In this document: positions 24,214-36,602 of the stretch, piece after piece
Numbering within the stretch: position 1 is the stretch's first letter
Layout: the number at the start of each line of letters is the position of its first letter
Program-made: the position numbers and the translations under genes
Notes under the pieces: generated by a model
Told to the model about the DNA's origin: nothing
What the model saw: the letters and a program-made list of their open reading frames with translations, nothing else
Database searches by the model: none
Assembly (NCBI RefSeq): GCF_020085105.1
Contig: NC_058051.1
Location: forward strand, 586,001 to 650,000
Direction of reading: 5' to 3'
Source of the DNA: Siniperca chuatsi
Lineage: Eukaryota; Chordata; Actinopteri; Centrarchiformes; Sinipercidae
DNA: 64,000 nucleotides

Positions 24214-24562
24214 GTCCCATTATCTCTAATCAGTTCTGGGGGGTTGCCAAAGCGGGCGAAGGCTGTAGACAGGAAGGTGCTGGTCGGTGAGGTTGTGATG
24301 GAGGGAGCAAAGGCGACCAGCCGCTTTGTGTGAGAGTCAGTCAGTGTCGCCGCATAGCAGCAGTCGCAGTTTGTTGACTCGAACGGTACGAAGATGTCGA
24401 TTCCCACTTTGTGCCACGGGCCATTTGGCAGCGGGACCGGCTGAAGTGCGGCAGCGTGCGTCTTCTTCTGAAATAGCCCTGAGGTGATCTTTTGTCCGGC
24501 AGCAAACCCCGGGCTGAGGTGGTGTGCCCACGGAAACGTAGGCGACCACGATTGTTCCCCAA
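24214..24562 (-). mobile_element. Ty3/gypsy-type integrase core fragment
   Basis: Minus-strand frame from about 24,407 shows GIDIFVPF, CYAATLTDSHTKRLVAFAPS, FLSTAFARFGNPPELI and RDNGTQ. These fit the integrase catalytic core of gypsy-like elements: the first Asp in GIDIF, the second in the DNG motif. Upstream, in other frames, are likely remnants of the preceding linker (to about 24,562). The rest of the element, LTRs and the final catalytic Glu are absent, so it is a dead fragment of about 350 bp. Confidence 0.75.
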
Positions 24563-27500
24563 TCTTACTTTACTTTAGTAGCTACTTTACTTTACTTACT
24601 TCTGTTGTGAATTGGCGCTACATAAATGAACTGAAACCTTAAACAAACAACACAGGTGGAGTGAGGGGTGAAGTCAGGAGGATCAGGTCGTAACCTACAG
24701 TCTCCTGCTTTTATGTACTAAGAGTTCAATCTCCTTTGTATTAAATCTTCTTTTTATGGAAGAAACAAAGCACATACCAAGTCAGTTCTATGAATTCAGG
24801 TTCTTGAAACAGAACAAGACTTAAAGAGAAAAAAACATTAATAATTTAATGATTAATTATTTAGTGGCTTTCTTACTGGACATCATCGTTTACTCTGCCA
24901 CTACAATATCCTCTCATACCATTACATCAGTCAATAACGAGAGCTCGGTTATGCCAATGCGTTTTGTTTGGCATGAGAAAAGGTCAATGCATCACTTGAG
25001 GTGGACACACGGCTAACATGCTAATGGAAACACCATGGATGGCAATAGCTCTCTCGTGGCTATGACACATTTTCTGACACCGTCTGAACCCAGCGTCCAG
25101 TGCTGTGTGGTGTAAGCAGGGAATGTGGCACCTGATAAATGATGGGACAGAGAGACAGTCAGTCAGTCGTGGATGCTCATCTGAACCGTCCTGTCAACAC
25201 TGTTCGGCCACTTCCTCCTCTTAACAGATTAGCTTATCACCGACACGCTGCTGGAAGAATCCTCAGCTGTCTGCCCTCGACCACAGCGTTCTGCTTTTCA
25301 CTGAAACATTAAGAGTTTCACTGAAAAGTTTACCTTTTACCCACTGATAGTTTCATGTGTGTAACTCATTAGCTCGTATTGAGTTGTTAGATTGAAGAAT
25401 GGCTGAATCGAACAGTTTAATGGAGCACCCCTGGGATCTGTTCAAGAGCATCTGCTTTTGTGGAGCAGATAATGTTGATCTTCTACACTCTGAATATTAT
25501 TAACCAATGATTGTGATGTGTTTTGAATGTTGGAATTAAGAAATAGTCTGTTGACGGCTCTTTCTTTTTCTTTTCATTCTCACGTTTTTCTTCCTGTCTG
25601 ACCTTCCTCCGGCCCTCGGCTTACTCATTTCCACCCACGGGTAATCATTGACCGCCTTGCCAAAAATAGCAGTCAAAACTTGCCTCTTTAAACAAAAAGG
25701 CACATCTGATTTCTTGTGAACTCGTCGGCAGAGATGAAATGTTTGAAACATTACAGGCTTGTGGTTATTTCTGAATTGCACCTTTCGAGGGTATTCCACG
25801 TAGGCCTAATGATTTTCCTGTAACAAGACCATTTATTAGTCGTAGAATGAGAAGATCAGAGGAAGGTGCGGAGCCACTGAAGCTTGTGTGGAGCTCATAC
25901 TGAAGTGACATTTGGAAGGGTCAGTGCAGAAATGATGGCACTCTGACATTTGGCCTGTACTGCCTTCCTCTCTCCCCATTTATGTCTTTCCACCTCTGTT
26001 TAATATCCGTGGATCTATCCATTTATCCCCGCCTGTAACCTCTGATCCAATATTCAGTCGATCACAACACAAACACATTCACACCTGCAGGCAATTTAGA
26101 GTTTTCACTTCACTCCTGTGGGAGGAAACCCACATGGACACGGGGAGAACATTAACTTCACACGGAAAGCACTCAGACAGCCTGGTCCACGTACAGCAAA
26201 GCATATTATAGAAATGCATTTAAATGATTTGGATTATGTATACAGTCATTTACATAAACATACTACAACAGCAACTATAACTGGTTATGAAACAGTCTCA
26301 ATTCAGTACAGATGCCTCTATATGACCTACATAAGCAAACGAGACCATCAGCGAGAAGACTGGCTGTAGTTGCATACAGTTTTCTGAATGCCTGTCACCT
26401 GTTAGCCAGTTAAAAGGAAGCAGGAGGAGATTTTGCTTTAGAGAATTTTATTCTGATGTTATATTTTGTGGTTATGGCTGATACTGGGGCAGGGTCGAGA
26501 TAGAGCACGGGCGAAAACACGAGTCAACCTTGGTCGGTCATTCAACAAAAAGCATTCAAAACTGTATGTAATATGTCCATTTTATTTGGCTGTGCAGTCC
26601 ACGGAGTCCATCACCGTACTACAGCTGGCTTGTAACGTAACATTTCATGTTGGCCTTGCTACCGAGCCGTATCTTGCTGTTGGCTTATTATTATGAAGAC
26701 ATAACATTACGAGGGAATGTTGACAACTTTAGCTTTCTCAACAAAATGACTCTCACCGAGCAAGTTAGTTGTAGGCTGACATGTAACCTCGGTGTATGAA
26801 CAGTACTAAAACAAAGTTTGCTTTGTTTCACCATCGTCATATTACAGTAATTAATCTTACATAGCCACAAATAGATGCATTACCTCGTCGCTGTGCATCC
26901 TGCAAACAGCTGTGTTTAAAAGAAGAAAAACAGTATTAAAAGTAAGTTGCGTCTTTCACTCGCTTCTAAAACTAATGCACGTGCTAGCCAGATCAAGATC
27001 TTTACGACACGAGGCGGTGGAAACACTACCGCTTTTGTCCACAGGGGCCGCCAGAATCAGCACAAAAGGAAAGTTCCTTGTAGTTGCTTTAACTTGCAGT
27101 CAGAAAACGTTTTTGTTAGTATCGAGCCACGCTGTCAGGCTTCATTTCAAACAGGGACCACAAAGCCTCTACTACTAGAGCTGCTGTACATTCACCGTAG
27201 ATTTACCATACTGTACTTTCTGAAATAAAAACAATAAAACACTATTTACAGTGGCCCTGAGAGCTCAGCGCGCTAAAACAAAAGCAAATTAAGAAAATCA
27301 GGTTCATCAAATTGAGGACACAGGTAGAGCATTTAGAAAACAAACGCTGCAAAGTGAGAAAACACGACCAAATACAATACAACGTTATTAGCCTTTTGCT
27401 GATTACTAGCTTACCAATTCGAATAACAGTACATAATAAATCATGCAATAAAATTTGTTTTTTAAAAACGTACATCATTAGCTCATTTCCATTGAGTTTT

Positions 27501-30500
27501 CTGTATTCTGTTGTGTTTTCTCACTTTGCAGTGTTTCTTTCTAAATGCTGTGCATGTGTTGTCAGACTGATGAAGCTGTTTAAACCAGAAGTCCTTACAT
27601 GCTCAGAAAAATGTAAATTTACAATTCAATGACTCCATCTGCTGATGAAGATATATGATCAAAAGTTCCAGAACAGCTACTAAAAGGACCTTGAGGTGAG
27701 ATTGCCTCGTCACCTAGGTCTGCAGTGTTCGTACTGTAAGAAGGTAATCGGCGCCAGCCTGCCTCCCTCGCCTGTCCCTCGGTGTCCCGAAGCGACGCTG
27801 CTGCCTGGACTCTGCTCGTCGGCAGCTGTTCGACGGCTCTCGGCTGTCAGGTGACCTTTCAACATGTTGGACTCTGCCTGCGAATGTCATTTACACCTGC
27901 TGAGATCCGAGTCAGACCGCCTCCAGGTGTGTTCTGGCTGATTGGATCACATTCATATTACAGTGAGTTTCTCCTGATACAGACGTCCAGGTGCAGATCA
28001 CATGTCAGCACACTGAACCTCACCAAGTGTCCACAATCACTCCTCTGTTCACTCCTTCACTCCCCCCTAAATAATAAACACTCGGAGAAAGGAGTGACCA
28101 AACAAACACACTCCCCGTTGACACATTTACACCTGCACGGTAGAATTATTGATCACTACTTAAAAGAGGGCCAAGTGCCTCAGGTCGTCTCAGTCTGTGA
28201 CCTCCCAGCGGCCATTTTAAACAGTAAACCGCACAGTTTTCAGAGAATCGTAGTTGGAGGTGCTTTGTGCTGTTACTTCAGTGTCACTCCAGTCCACCTT
28301 GCTCATGGCTGAAGCTGCAGCAGGACAACATTTTAACCTTCATGCGGTCCGGCAGCCCTGCTGTCTATTCCTGTCCCAGCCCGATCCCAGACTCCCACGC
28401 CGTTACATCATGCCTTCCCCTTCCCGCCAGCTGTGGAAAGACAGCATACACATGTCGTAAATGTGACCCCTCTAGTGCCACCTCTACACAGATAAGGATA
28501 GTTTCACACAACAAGGATGGTGTCGCATATATTTAGCATTACTTCATGCTATTTTTAACACAGATCACCTAAATAAACCACGGAAGTACTTGTTTCCGTC
28601 ACTCTTGCTCTCCGTCACTGCTCATTGGACCGGGTGTTTTTTTACTGTAAGAAATAGTGTAATACATCGCACGATAAACACATTTGATCCCGACACGGAT
28701 CGCTGCTGCAGATCTCCACTCTCACGTTATTAAAACGAGTCATCCAGCGCTGTCAGCTGGAATGGCGTCTAATTAACTCTGGGCTTCTGTTAGCTGACGG
28801 GTTTGATAGGTGTGTCGGAGGCCTTCCTTCTCATTAGCTGTGCCTCCAGTCCACCGCACTGGGAATAAGACGCCCTTTATTCATTTCACACTTTCCTTTG
28901 TGACATTTAATTAGTTTCAGCTGTGTTACAGCTGGAGTCACTGAGCCGGACTGGGGGGGTTTGTTTTTTCGCTGTCACTTAATCCAAAAAAGACAACAGT
29001 GTAGCTGTAAACATCATGAGGACGATGCATCATCAATACATAAACTCACACCAGCCAATAGGGGCCCTTTACTTCACCCGTGGATGGAAGTGAGGATCGA
29101 TATTAGATCCAAACTATAAGTGACCGTATGGAACTAATCAAATATGACAGAGAGTTTATTTCAGGTCATTTTTTATTACTTTGACTTGCATTTAATTATC
29201 GAAAGCCATTATTCACATTCACTGTTTCCTTTTCACGGCCATTTTATTTCATAAAGGCACTTCTCACAACGGCAGAGCCAGTTATGCGACTGGCTGTTGC
29301 TTTCGTCTTATTTCACATTTTCCTGGTTATTATGTATTTTGTCTGTATGTATACATATGATTATTTATTTCTATATGCTAATGTTCTTTCATTGTCTTTT
29401 TTATTTTCTTAATTTTGAACCCTCCATAGTAAAGCCAGTGATTTTAATAATGTGGAAGCTATTTAATGTGTTAAGAGCATAAAATATATATAAATATAAT
29501 ACAGGATGATGACTGGAATCAGTGTAAGTCTCTGTGCTCTGTTCAAAAACTGTTTCCCCAAAGCAACAAGACAACATCAAAATATGTTCCAGTGTTTAAC
29601 TCTACATTTGCCTCCAGGTATAGTTCTCACAGAGACGCAGAGAGCTGCTCGCAATGTCATTAAAACCTCTTTAGCGCCCCCCTTCCCCCACCGCTGACCT
29701 CCTACTGCGTCCTGACAGATATCAATGGCCTTACCTCGGGCTGCCGGGACCCCCACAGTCCCTCCTGCCCTGGCAACAACACTGGAAGAACACCGTCTGC
29801 AGGAAGAGGCTGCTCACACTCACAAATACCCTGCATTCATAAAGGTGAAACACTAATCTGAACACAACGAGGCCCCGGGAAGCCATTTGCACACAAACCT
29901 GATGGCTGCCACACCTCCCACAGTCCACCTGTGAATAATTATCTGCTCATTTGAATAGTCATGAAAAGCACATTGGGTTTCTTATTACTCATTTGTCATT
30001 AAACCTAATATTGCATAACGCGATGTGCCAAAGAAGCACCGGCGGTTAAGTGACAGCGCCACGGTCACACCTTTATTAGAGTGTTCTGTGAGGAAGACAG
30101 TGAGAGAAAGCGTCCTCGGCTGGATTCACAACCAGACAAAATGGCCGATGGCCTCCAGCGGCCCCAAAAGCTCCAAGCTGATTGTGTGTCGACTGGTTTG
30201 TGCTACAGTCGTTCAATTCAAAATCTGTGAGCATATTAACCATAAAGCACGAAGTCAACCGACATGACAAGTGTCAAACAGGGCCTCGAGATGAATGTGT
30301 CAAAATCCTGTTGTTATAGATTATTATATTATATTAGATTAGACATATTACAGCATGTTAGACTGTTTGTTCCCGCTGTGAGCTTTACATTTAGGACTCT
30401 ACGCAGGTAAAGCGGCGGCTGCCTCCTCTGGGTTTGCTTCTGCCAGTTAAGCAGCTCAGGTTTGATTTTAACTTTAAGACTACACAGGTAGTGTGTGTGT

Positions 30501-31110
30501 GTGTGGGGGGGGGTAACAGGGGCCCCCCAGCGGGTTAATGCGGCCCTGACAGTGTCCGGCGACCCCTCCTACAAAGATCTGGCCTGCAGAGGGCTGAAAT
30601 CTAGTGGACTGACTGCAGCTCCTCCCAAAACAACATGTCTGCAGTGTTCCTGCCCCCGGCAGCAGAGACCGAAGTTAATGGTGCATTCAGGTGCTCCTCA
30701 TCAACTCAAAACCCCCACTGAAGACAGAAATGTGCGGTGTACTTAGGAAGTTCAGGAAGCTGCAGTCAAACAATAAACTCAGAGCGCACAATGTTCAGGT
30801 TTGTGTTTCTCTTCAACACAGCAGCGTTACGGTCGTGTAGTGATGAGCTTCATGACTGGCTTCCTTATTTACATCTTGCATTTATATCTTTTTCATCCAG
30901 TTATGAAACACCAGGATGCGTTCAGCACAGCGAAATCTGACAGTCGGTTCCACGATGTATGAAAAAGGGACTCGGTCACAAACAGAACGGCTGACTGTGG
31001 ACGTGTTGTCGTCAAGAGCACCAGAGTTAAAGGCAGGCAGAGAAGAGCCGCTTTGTCGTCAAGCCGCCATTTTAGAAGCTTTCTTTCTCTCCGAGAGCGA
31101 GATGAGAGTC
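24563..31110. other. Intergenic stretch with dispersed repeat pieces, no gene supported
   Basis: Open frames here (for example a 176-codon frame at 27,782-28,312) have no recognisable domain or splice structure. About 24,590-24,640 (GAATTGGCGCTACATAAATG) and 26,060-26,190 (GCAATTTAGAGTTTTCACTT, then GGAGGAAACCCACATGGACA) match wording common in fish dispersed repeats. 28,720-28,930 and 29,930-30,040 are rich in TAATTA/ATTA and look like possible conserved non-coding elements, unproven. G/GT runs at 30,490-30,513. Confidence 0.5.
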
Positions 31111-31116
31111 TCACGT

Positions 31117-31600
31117 CTGTGAGTTCAGTACAGAGCTGGAGCTAGGGGGTAATTAGCGTAGCTTAGCATAAAGACTCGGCTAGCAGAAGTGTTGGAACGT
31201 TTTCTGGACGAATAACAGTGTATCCTTCCGCTCCTGTGCAGCTTCTCCAACCTCAACCGCGTCTACGAGCCCGGCGCCTGGCTGTCGTTCTTCCAACACA
31301 TAACTCCCTCTGAAACTACAATCTGTTGTTGCTACATTTCTGTTTGTGCGCACATTAAACAACATGCGAGTCAGATGCTGGTAGGTGATGCTGGCTGTTT
31401 CATCCTGCTTCCACAATAGTTAGCAGCGTAAAACGGAAGAAAGACAACTGAAGCACCTGCATTACGCGACCTGTGTAGACGCACCGTTAGTCTCGTTTCC
31501 ACTGTGATCAGGCTGCACCAACAGATCTGAATTAGGATGGGTTCACGTTGAAACTGTTTCTGGTCACTACAATTCTTCCTTCTGTCCACGCGGCACTGAA
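31117..31600 (-). mobile_element. MITE-like repeat, related to the copy in mthfr intron 7
   Basis: TTAGCGTAGCTTAGCATAAA at 31,153-31,172 is the reverse complement of wording at about 57,990-58,010. CACATAACTCCCTCTGAAAC and ACATTTCTGTTTGTG near 31,300-31,350 match 57,870-57,925 in similar form. The two blocks are diverged copies of one dispersed repeat; ends are uncertain. Confidence 0.5.
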
Positions 31601-32639
31601 GACATCCATTTAAAAAGCCATTTTAACGTGCAGAAATGCATTTCAAAGTTAATCTGAAGCTACTGTGAGGCTAAACGAAGCGGTTACTGCGTTTTCAGTG
31701 TGAGATTCTCTCTGTGTGTTTTCCTGCTGATCTGAACACCGAAGCCTCTCGGTAGCTTGGTTTTACACAGAGAGAGGACTGTGGATTTTGTTTCCCATCA
31801 CTTACATTGGAAGCACATATAGGAAGAGGTCTCTGTTCATACTGACCAGGAGGAACAATCACAGCGACCACAAACTGCCTCAGTGTACATGTGGGCTTGT
31901 GAGTATTGTTTTAAGACGGACTTGCTAAAATGTGAACTTGTCCTTTAATGGATGCTGATCAGAGGGCCTAAGGGACCCAAGGGTGTCACAGGAGGAGCCA
32001 CAGTCGTAAATATAGTGAGGCGAGGATCACGCAGAACTTCCTAGACCAACAGCACGATGTACAAGTGGATTCTGCAGTAAGTCCATCAGCCAGTGAGGGA
32101 CACCCGCAGACTGATGGGTGCTGTATGTTGAATTAGCATAAACAGGCTAAATGGCTGATTAGCCTGCTCCTCCTCTGTGCCTCGCATTTGTTGAAAAATT
32201 AACCAAGTTACAGCTGCTGTAATATAGACATCCAAACATCATTAAAAGGCGATATAACCAAAGAAGGCAAGCGAGCGGACTGAGGAGACGGCAGAGCGGT
32301 GGAGTCAGACAGAAAGTGTGTTCTCTGTAATCACTGCAGCGCTGCAGTCATCACGCTGTCCCCCCTTGTGACAGTTTTATTATCAGAGCTGGTATGCAAC
32401 ACAAGAGTAATTTCCCCTAATGATCTCAGCCGCCTTCCACACCTCAGGACAAGTGAGTGTGGCTGACATGAGTGGAGAGGGGGAGGGACGGAGGCGGGAG
32501 GACGGGGGAGAAAGATAATAAATATAGGAAGGAAAGAACAAAAGAAGAAAAAAGCAGCTGACTGAACTGAAGCAGAAACTTCTGATCTGGCAGATTAAAC
32601 ATCAACACTGATGAGATTACACCTGATTTAGTAAAGCAG

Positions 32640-32676
32640 CATGGGCGGGGCTAGCAGCATGGGCGGGGCTAACCGG
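32640..32676. repeat. Short tandem duplication (18-bp unit, two copies)
   Basis: AGCATGGGCGGGGCTAGC occurs twice in a row, the second ending AAC. Contains GGGCGGGGC, an Sp1-like GC box, in each copy. Confidence 0.85.
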
Positions 32677-33090
32677 GACAGACTGATTCATCATCTCACT
32701 CCTGTAACCGTCAGACTCACGACAGACGGTTCAAGACTAAAAGGATCAAATCGATGAACCAGACGTCGTCTTTTTTATTCCACACATTCTTCTTCAAAAC
32801 CTGGCGCCTACATTACCCACAGTGCACCTCTTCATCTGACAGTTTTATGGTAGATTCAGGTGTATTATGCTAGCAGCAGCTAATGTAGCAGCAGTTGCAG
32901 AGCTCTGCTGAGCTCGCTGCTTTCTGACTCCACACCAACACTTTGGTTTCATCTTCAGACTTGTAGTCTTCAGCCCCGACCGACGCCGACTCGAGTGACA
33001 TCACTTGAGTACATTTATCTGACTTCACACAGCTCCCTCTGAGACACTAAAGGCTTTATACTGCTTTAAAACATCTGCAGCAGAACTGCC

Positions 33091-33134
33091 CAACACCTGG
33101 AAACACCTGGAGACACCTGGAGACACCTGGAGAC
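33091..33134. repeat. 10-bp minisatellite ACACCTGGAG
   Basis: Four to five head-to-tail copies of a 10-bp unit containing CACCTG, an E-box. Confidence 0.9.
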
Positions 33135-33139
33135 GCTGA

Positions 33140-36100
33140 GGTGGAAAATCGGTCAATCAAGCAGTTTATTTAAAACATCGTCCAGGAGCCAAAGAATCCG
33201 TTTTTCATGCAGATCCAAAAAATTTGTAAATGATTTCTTAACATTGCGAGATAATGCCATTTTTTAATGACAACAGACAAGTTTCCATCGAAATGTAGCG
33301 CAAATTTTAACCGAATTTCAAGAAAATCTGCAAAAGAAAATGCGAATGAATGTGTTTCCATCGACTCCTGTTGGGCGGATATTAGGAGCTGGTGGAGCCG
33401 ATCCTCCAGCCGCTGGTCTGGTTCTGGAATTAGTCTGGTTCTGGTTCCATCCACAAACAACTTTTGCAATATTTTCGAGATTTGTTCGTATTTTCGGCGT
33501 TTCCACTCCGGTGGGTGGAAACACACCGATGTCTTTGTCAATCAAGACAAACAGGGCAGAGCCAATCATGTGACGTGTGTCCGCTCTGTCAGAGCGAAGC
33601 AGCAGCCAATCACCAGCGGGCTGTTTGTCTGGACGATGATCGTTCACTGTGTGCCCTGTGATGCAGATCCGCGCCCCCCCTGAACTGTAGGCAGCGCTGC
33701 TCTGCTAACGCAGGCTAGATGTGGATCAAACGTAGAGTAGCTAGTTAGTGTCGCTGCTCCATGCTTACACTTGAAATGTACGGACTGTTGTCCACACACA
33801 CTTGTTATGGAAAGATATTATTAGATGTTACTGACAGAGTGTGTCATGTGATCATCAGTGATCAATAACCACAGATAGTGTATGCCATCTGTCAGTGAAC
33901 TGAACTAACGAAGCGATCAATCACATAACTGCGTGTTGGAATAAAAGCACGTGAGTGAGTTCACGAGCTGAAAGTGGAAGCAGGTACTCGGCATCACGTG
34001 ACTCACACTTTGAGGACCGCTTCTGAGCTGAACCGGACCATGTGAAGGAGACAAAACTGCAGGAGCTGAAAGTGACGAGTGCTCCTGTAGGAGATGAAGG
34101 TCGGCGGGGGGCTGCAGGGGAAGGGCTGCGAATTGAAACCAGAGAGGAGACGATGAAGCAAATAGGTGAGATACTGCGTGGGAGGCTGGAGGTGGCGTAC
34201 CATCTTAACCCCCGTCCTAACTCCCATTGGATCTCATTAACCAGCAGCCACTAGGTCACTCCTGTGTGTGATTCGAACACACGGAGACGGTTTCACCTTC
34301 CCAGCAGAGTGAAGTGCAGTCGTGATGGCTGTTCACTGCTAACAGCTGGGCCAAGGGTTTACTCTTATCTGGCTGATCCAGTATAATGACAGAGAGCTGC
34401 TAGTCTGAGAGACGGGGCTCCATCAGCCCACAGGTTAAAGGGGACGCTCTGTCACTGGCTGGATTCAGTCGAGGTAAATGACAGCGTGACGTCCAATCAG
34501 CGCAGGCTGCACGACACGAGCCTCTCGTAAATATCACCAGCTCCCATCGTGATGTTGAGTGTTCGGGGTCGCTTCCAGCAGCTGGAACAGAAAGCGGAAT
34601 ATATGCTCACTGCTGCTGAGGAGCTGAGTGACAGGAAGACGTTTCAGTCTTCAAACCTGGTCCAAAGAGACAGAGAGACTCCAGTCTCACGGCAGTAGAC
34701 TGGCAGTAATGGCCACCAACACCGCGGCAGCGTGTGTTCTCTGGCTGTGGCTTCATGTGTGTCTCTGAGCACCTTCAGCTTTGGTCCTGCCGTCACCTTT
34801 GTAATTCTGATTGTTTTACACATCGTTCCTGTTGGTCTGAAAACTACAAACTGATGATGAAACGCAGGCCTAACGCACCGAAAACACTGAGGTGACGTTA
34901 GCCAAATGAAGCGAATATACAAGATACTTTCTTAGTTTGTTTGTAAGGGAACCGACGTACCGTACACGTGCATTGAGAGTTCAAGCAATCATTAAAATGA
35001 CAAAAACAAGAACAACAAGCGTCCGTGACAGCACACAGACAGGCAGGCACGCAAAACAAAGGCAGAACATTTCATGAGTGAGTCTGAACACTGCAGGAAG
35101 AGGATTTTATCGCTATTAAATCTCAGCAGTGACTCGTGACGCTGGGCCTCGGACTGAGGAGCCGCCAGGTGCTGAAGCAGCGCTGACCAGGGAGGTGAGG
35201 GTCTGGCTGCTCCGGTTCACTGTCCTCAGACAAGAGCTTTGCTCACATATTCTGGGGACATTTCCAAACTGTAGATGTCTGACACGGAGACCTCAGAGAG
35301 CACCTGCAGATCCTCGTCATCACGCCGCCCAGCCGGCCGCTCTGCTGCAGAGTGTCTCCTGCAACTGGTATTCCCATGCAGTGACAGTGACACCCAGTGT
35401 TCACAGTGGGAACTGTGTCTGATGTAGTCAGCAGTCAGTCCAGGCCTCTGCGCCGCTCGTGTCAGAACCGGTTAATGCTGAAGTGCACCTGAGCTGTTTG
35501 GGGAATCTGCTGGTCTCAGGTCTGTCAGCGGCCGCTGATGGGTGAAAGCCGGTGCACCTGTCCGTGCTATAATGAGATTCCCAGGCCTGTCACACATCAT
35601 TGTCCACACAGCTCAGCACAAAACACACTGATGGTCAAGCTTCAGGGAAACTTCAGCTGATCCAACTTGGCTTTTGTTGTCCTGTCGTGGTAAAAGTCAG
35701 TTTCCTGGATAAACGTTACAGCAGACATTTCGACTTCCACAGGCGGAAATAATCAACTGAGCGACGGCTGCGTTCCCTTCAGCTGCTTCAGTTTCGGGGT
35801 CCAGGTATTGCTCGTGCCGGCTGACGGTCACGGTGTCATGGCTTACTGGGACTGATGATGATGTCATTAGCAACGCCTGAGCTTTTCCTGCTGTGATGAA
35901 GGCCGGTATGAGACACTTTAAAGCCGCACCGTGAAATGTCTCCGTCCATCTTGCTTGGTGATGTAGTTCCACTTGCAGGGCGAGCCAAGCAGGAACATGC
36001 TAGTGCTAGTCAGCCACAACAGCACTCCAGTTAGCCAGTTAGCAAGCAAGCTAGCTTGGTTGCCAACCAGACAAGGAGTTAACACAGTTTGTTCAAGTGA

Positions 36101-36590
36101 TGTCAGTGTGAAAGGGAGGAGCGGTCTGTTCTGGACTCTCCGTCCGCTCCGTCAACACGCTTTGCTGTGAATCTTAAATTTCTGCAGGATTGTTTCCTAC
36201 AAACCTACAGAGCAAAACAGAAACTCTCAGTCACATAAACTTAGAAACACAAGTATAAACTTATGCTTCACATCCTTTTTTCTCTAAGGCAGCATGGTTC
36301 ATCATTAATGTCTGGAGACAATATGATCAGCAGAGTGATTACAGTTCATCCTGAGGGGAGCATGAACCATGAAGTCTCATCACAGATTCATCACAGCGAT
36401 TAATCTGCTGATTATTTTCTTATTATGTTTATCAGTTAATCGACAGTCGAAACAGTTTTTTTTCTGTTGATCGTGAAATCAATGAATCAGCCGATGCTGT
36501 CAGCTCTAGTGAACACACAGAGTAGATTAGTACGTACAGCCTCATCTTCATTACATAAATAAACACGCAGACACTTCATATGATTGACAG
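33140..36590. other. Intergenic stretch downstream of clcn6, no gene seen
   Basis: 33,165-33,560 has an AT-rich block ending in GTTTCCACTCCGGTGGGTGG and looks repeat-derived. 36,338-36,400 (GATCAGCAGAGTGATTACAG, GAGGGGAGCATGAACCATG) is a copy of a repeat also present at 61,862-61,920. No gene, RNA or further natriuretic peptide exon was recognised. Confidence 0.5.
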
Positions 36591-36602
36591 AACAGAAGGA
36601 CC

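Noticed and set aside
24214..24562. Host integrase-like gene
   Set aside because: Only the middle of the integrase core is present and it is broken across frames; it is best explained as a retrotransposon fragment.
27782..28312. 176-codon frame as a gene
   Set aside because: No recognisable domain, signal or splice context; Cys/Ser/His-rich composition is typical of a chance frame.
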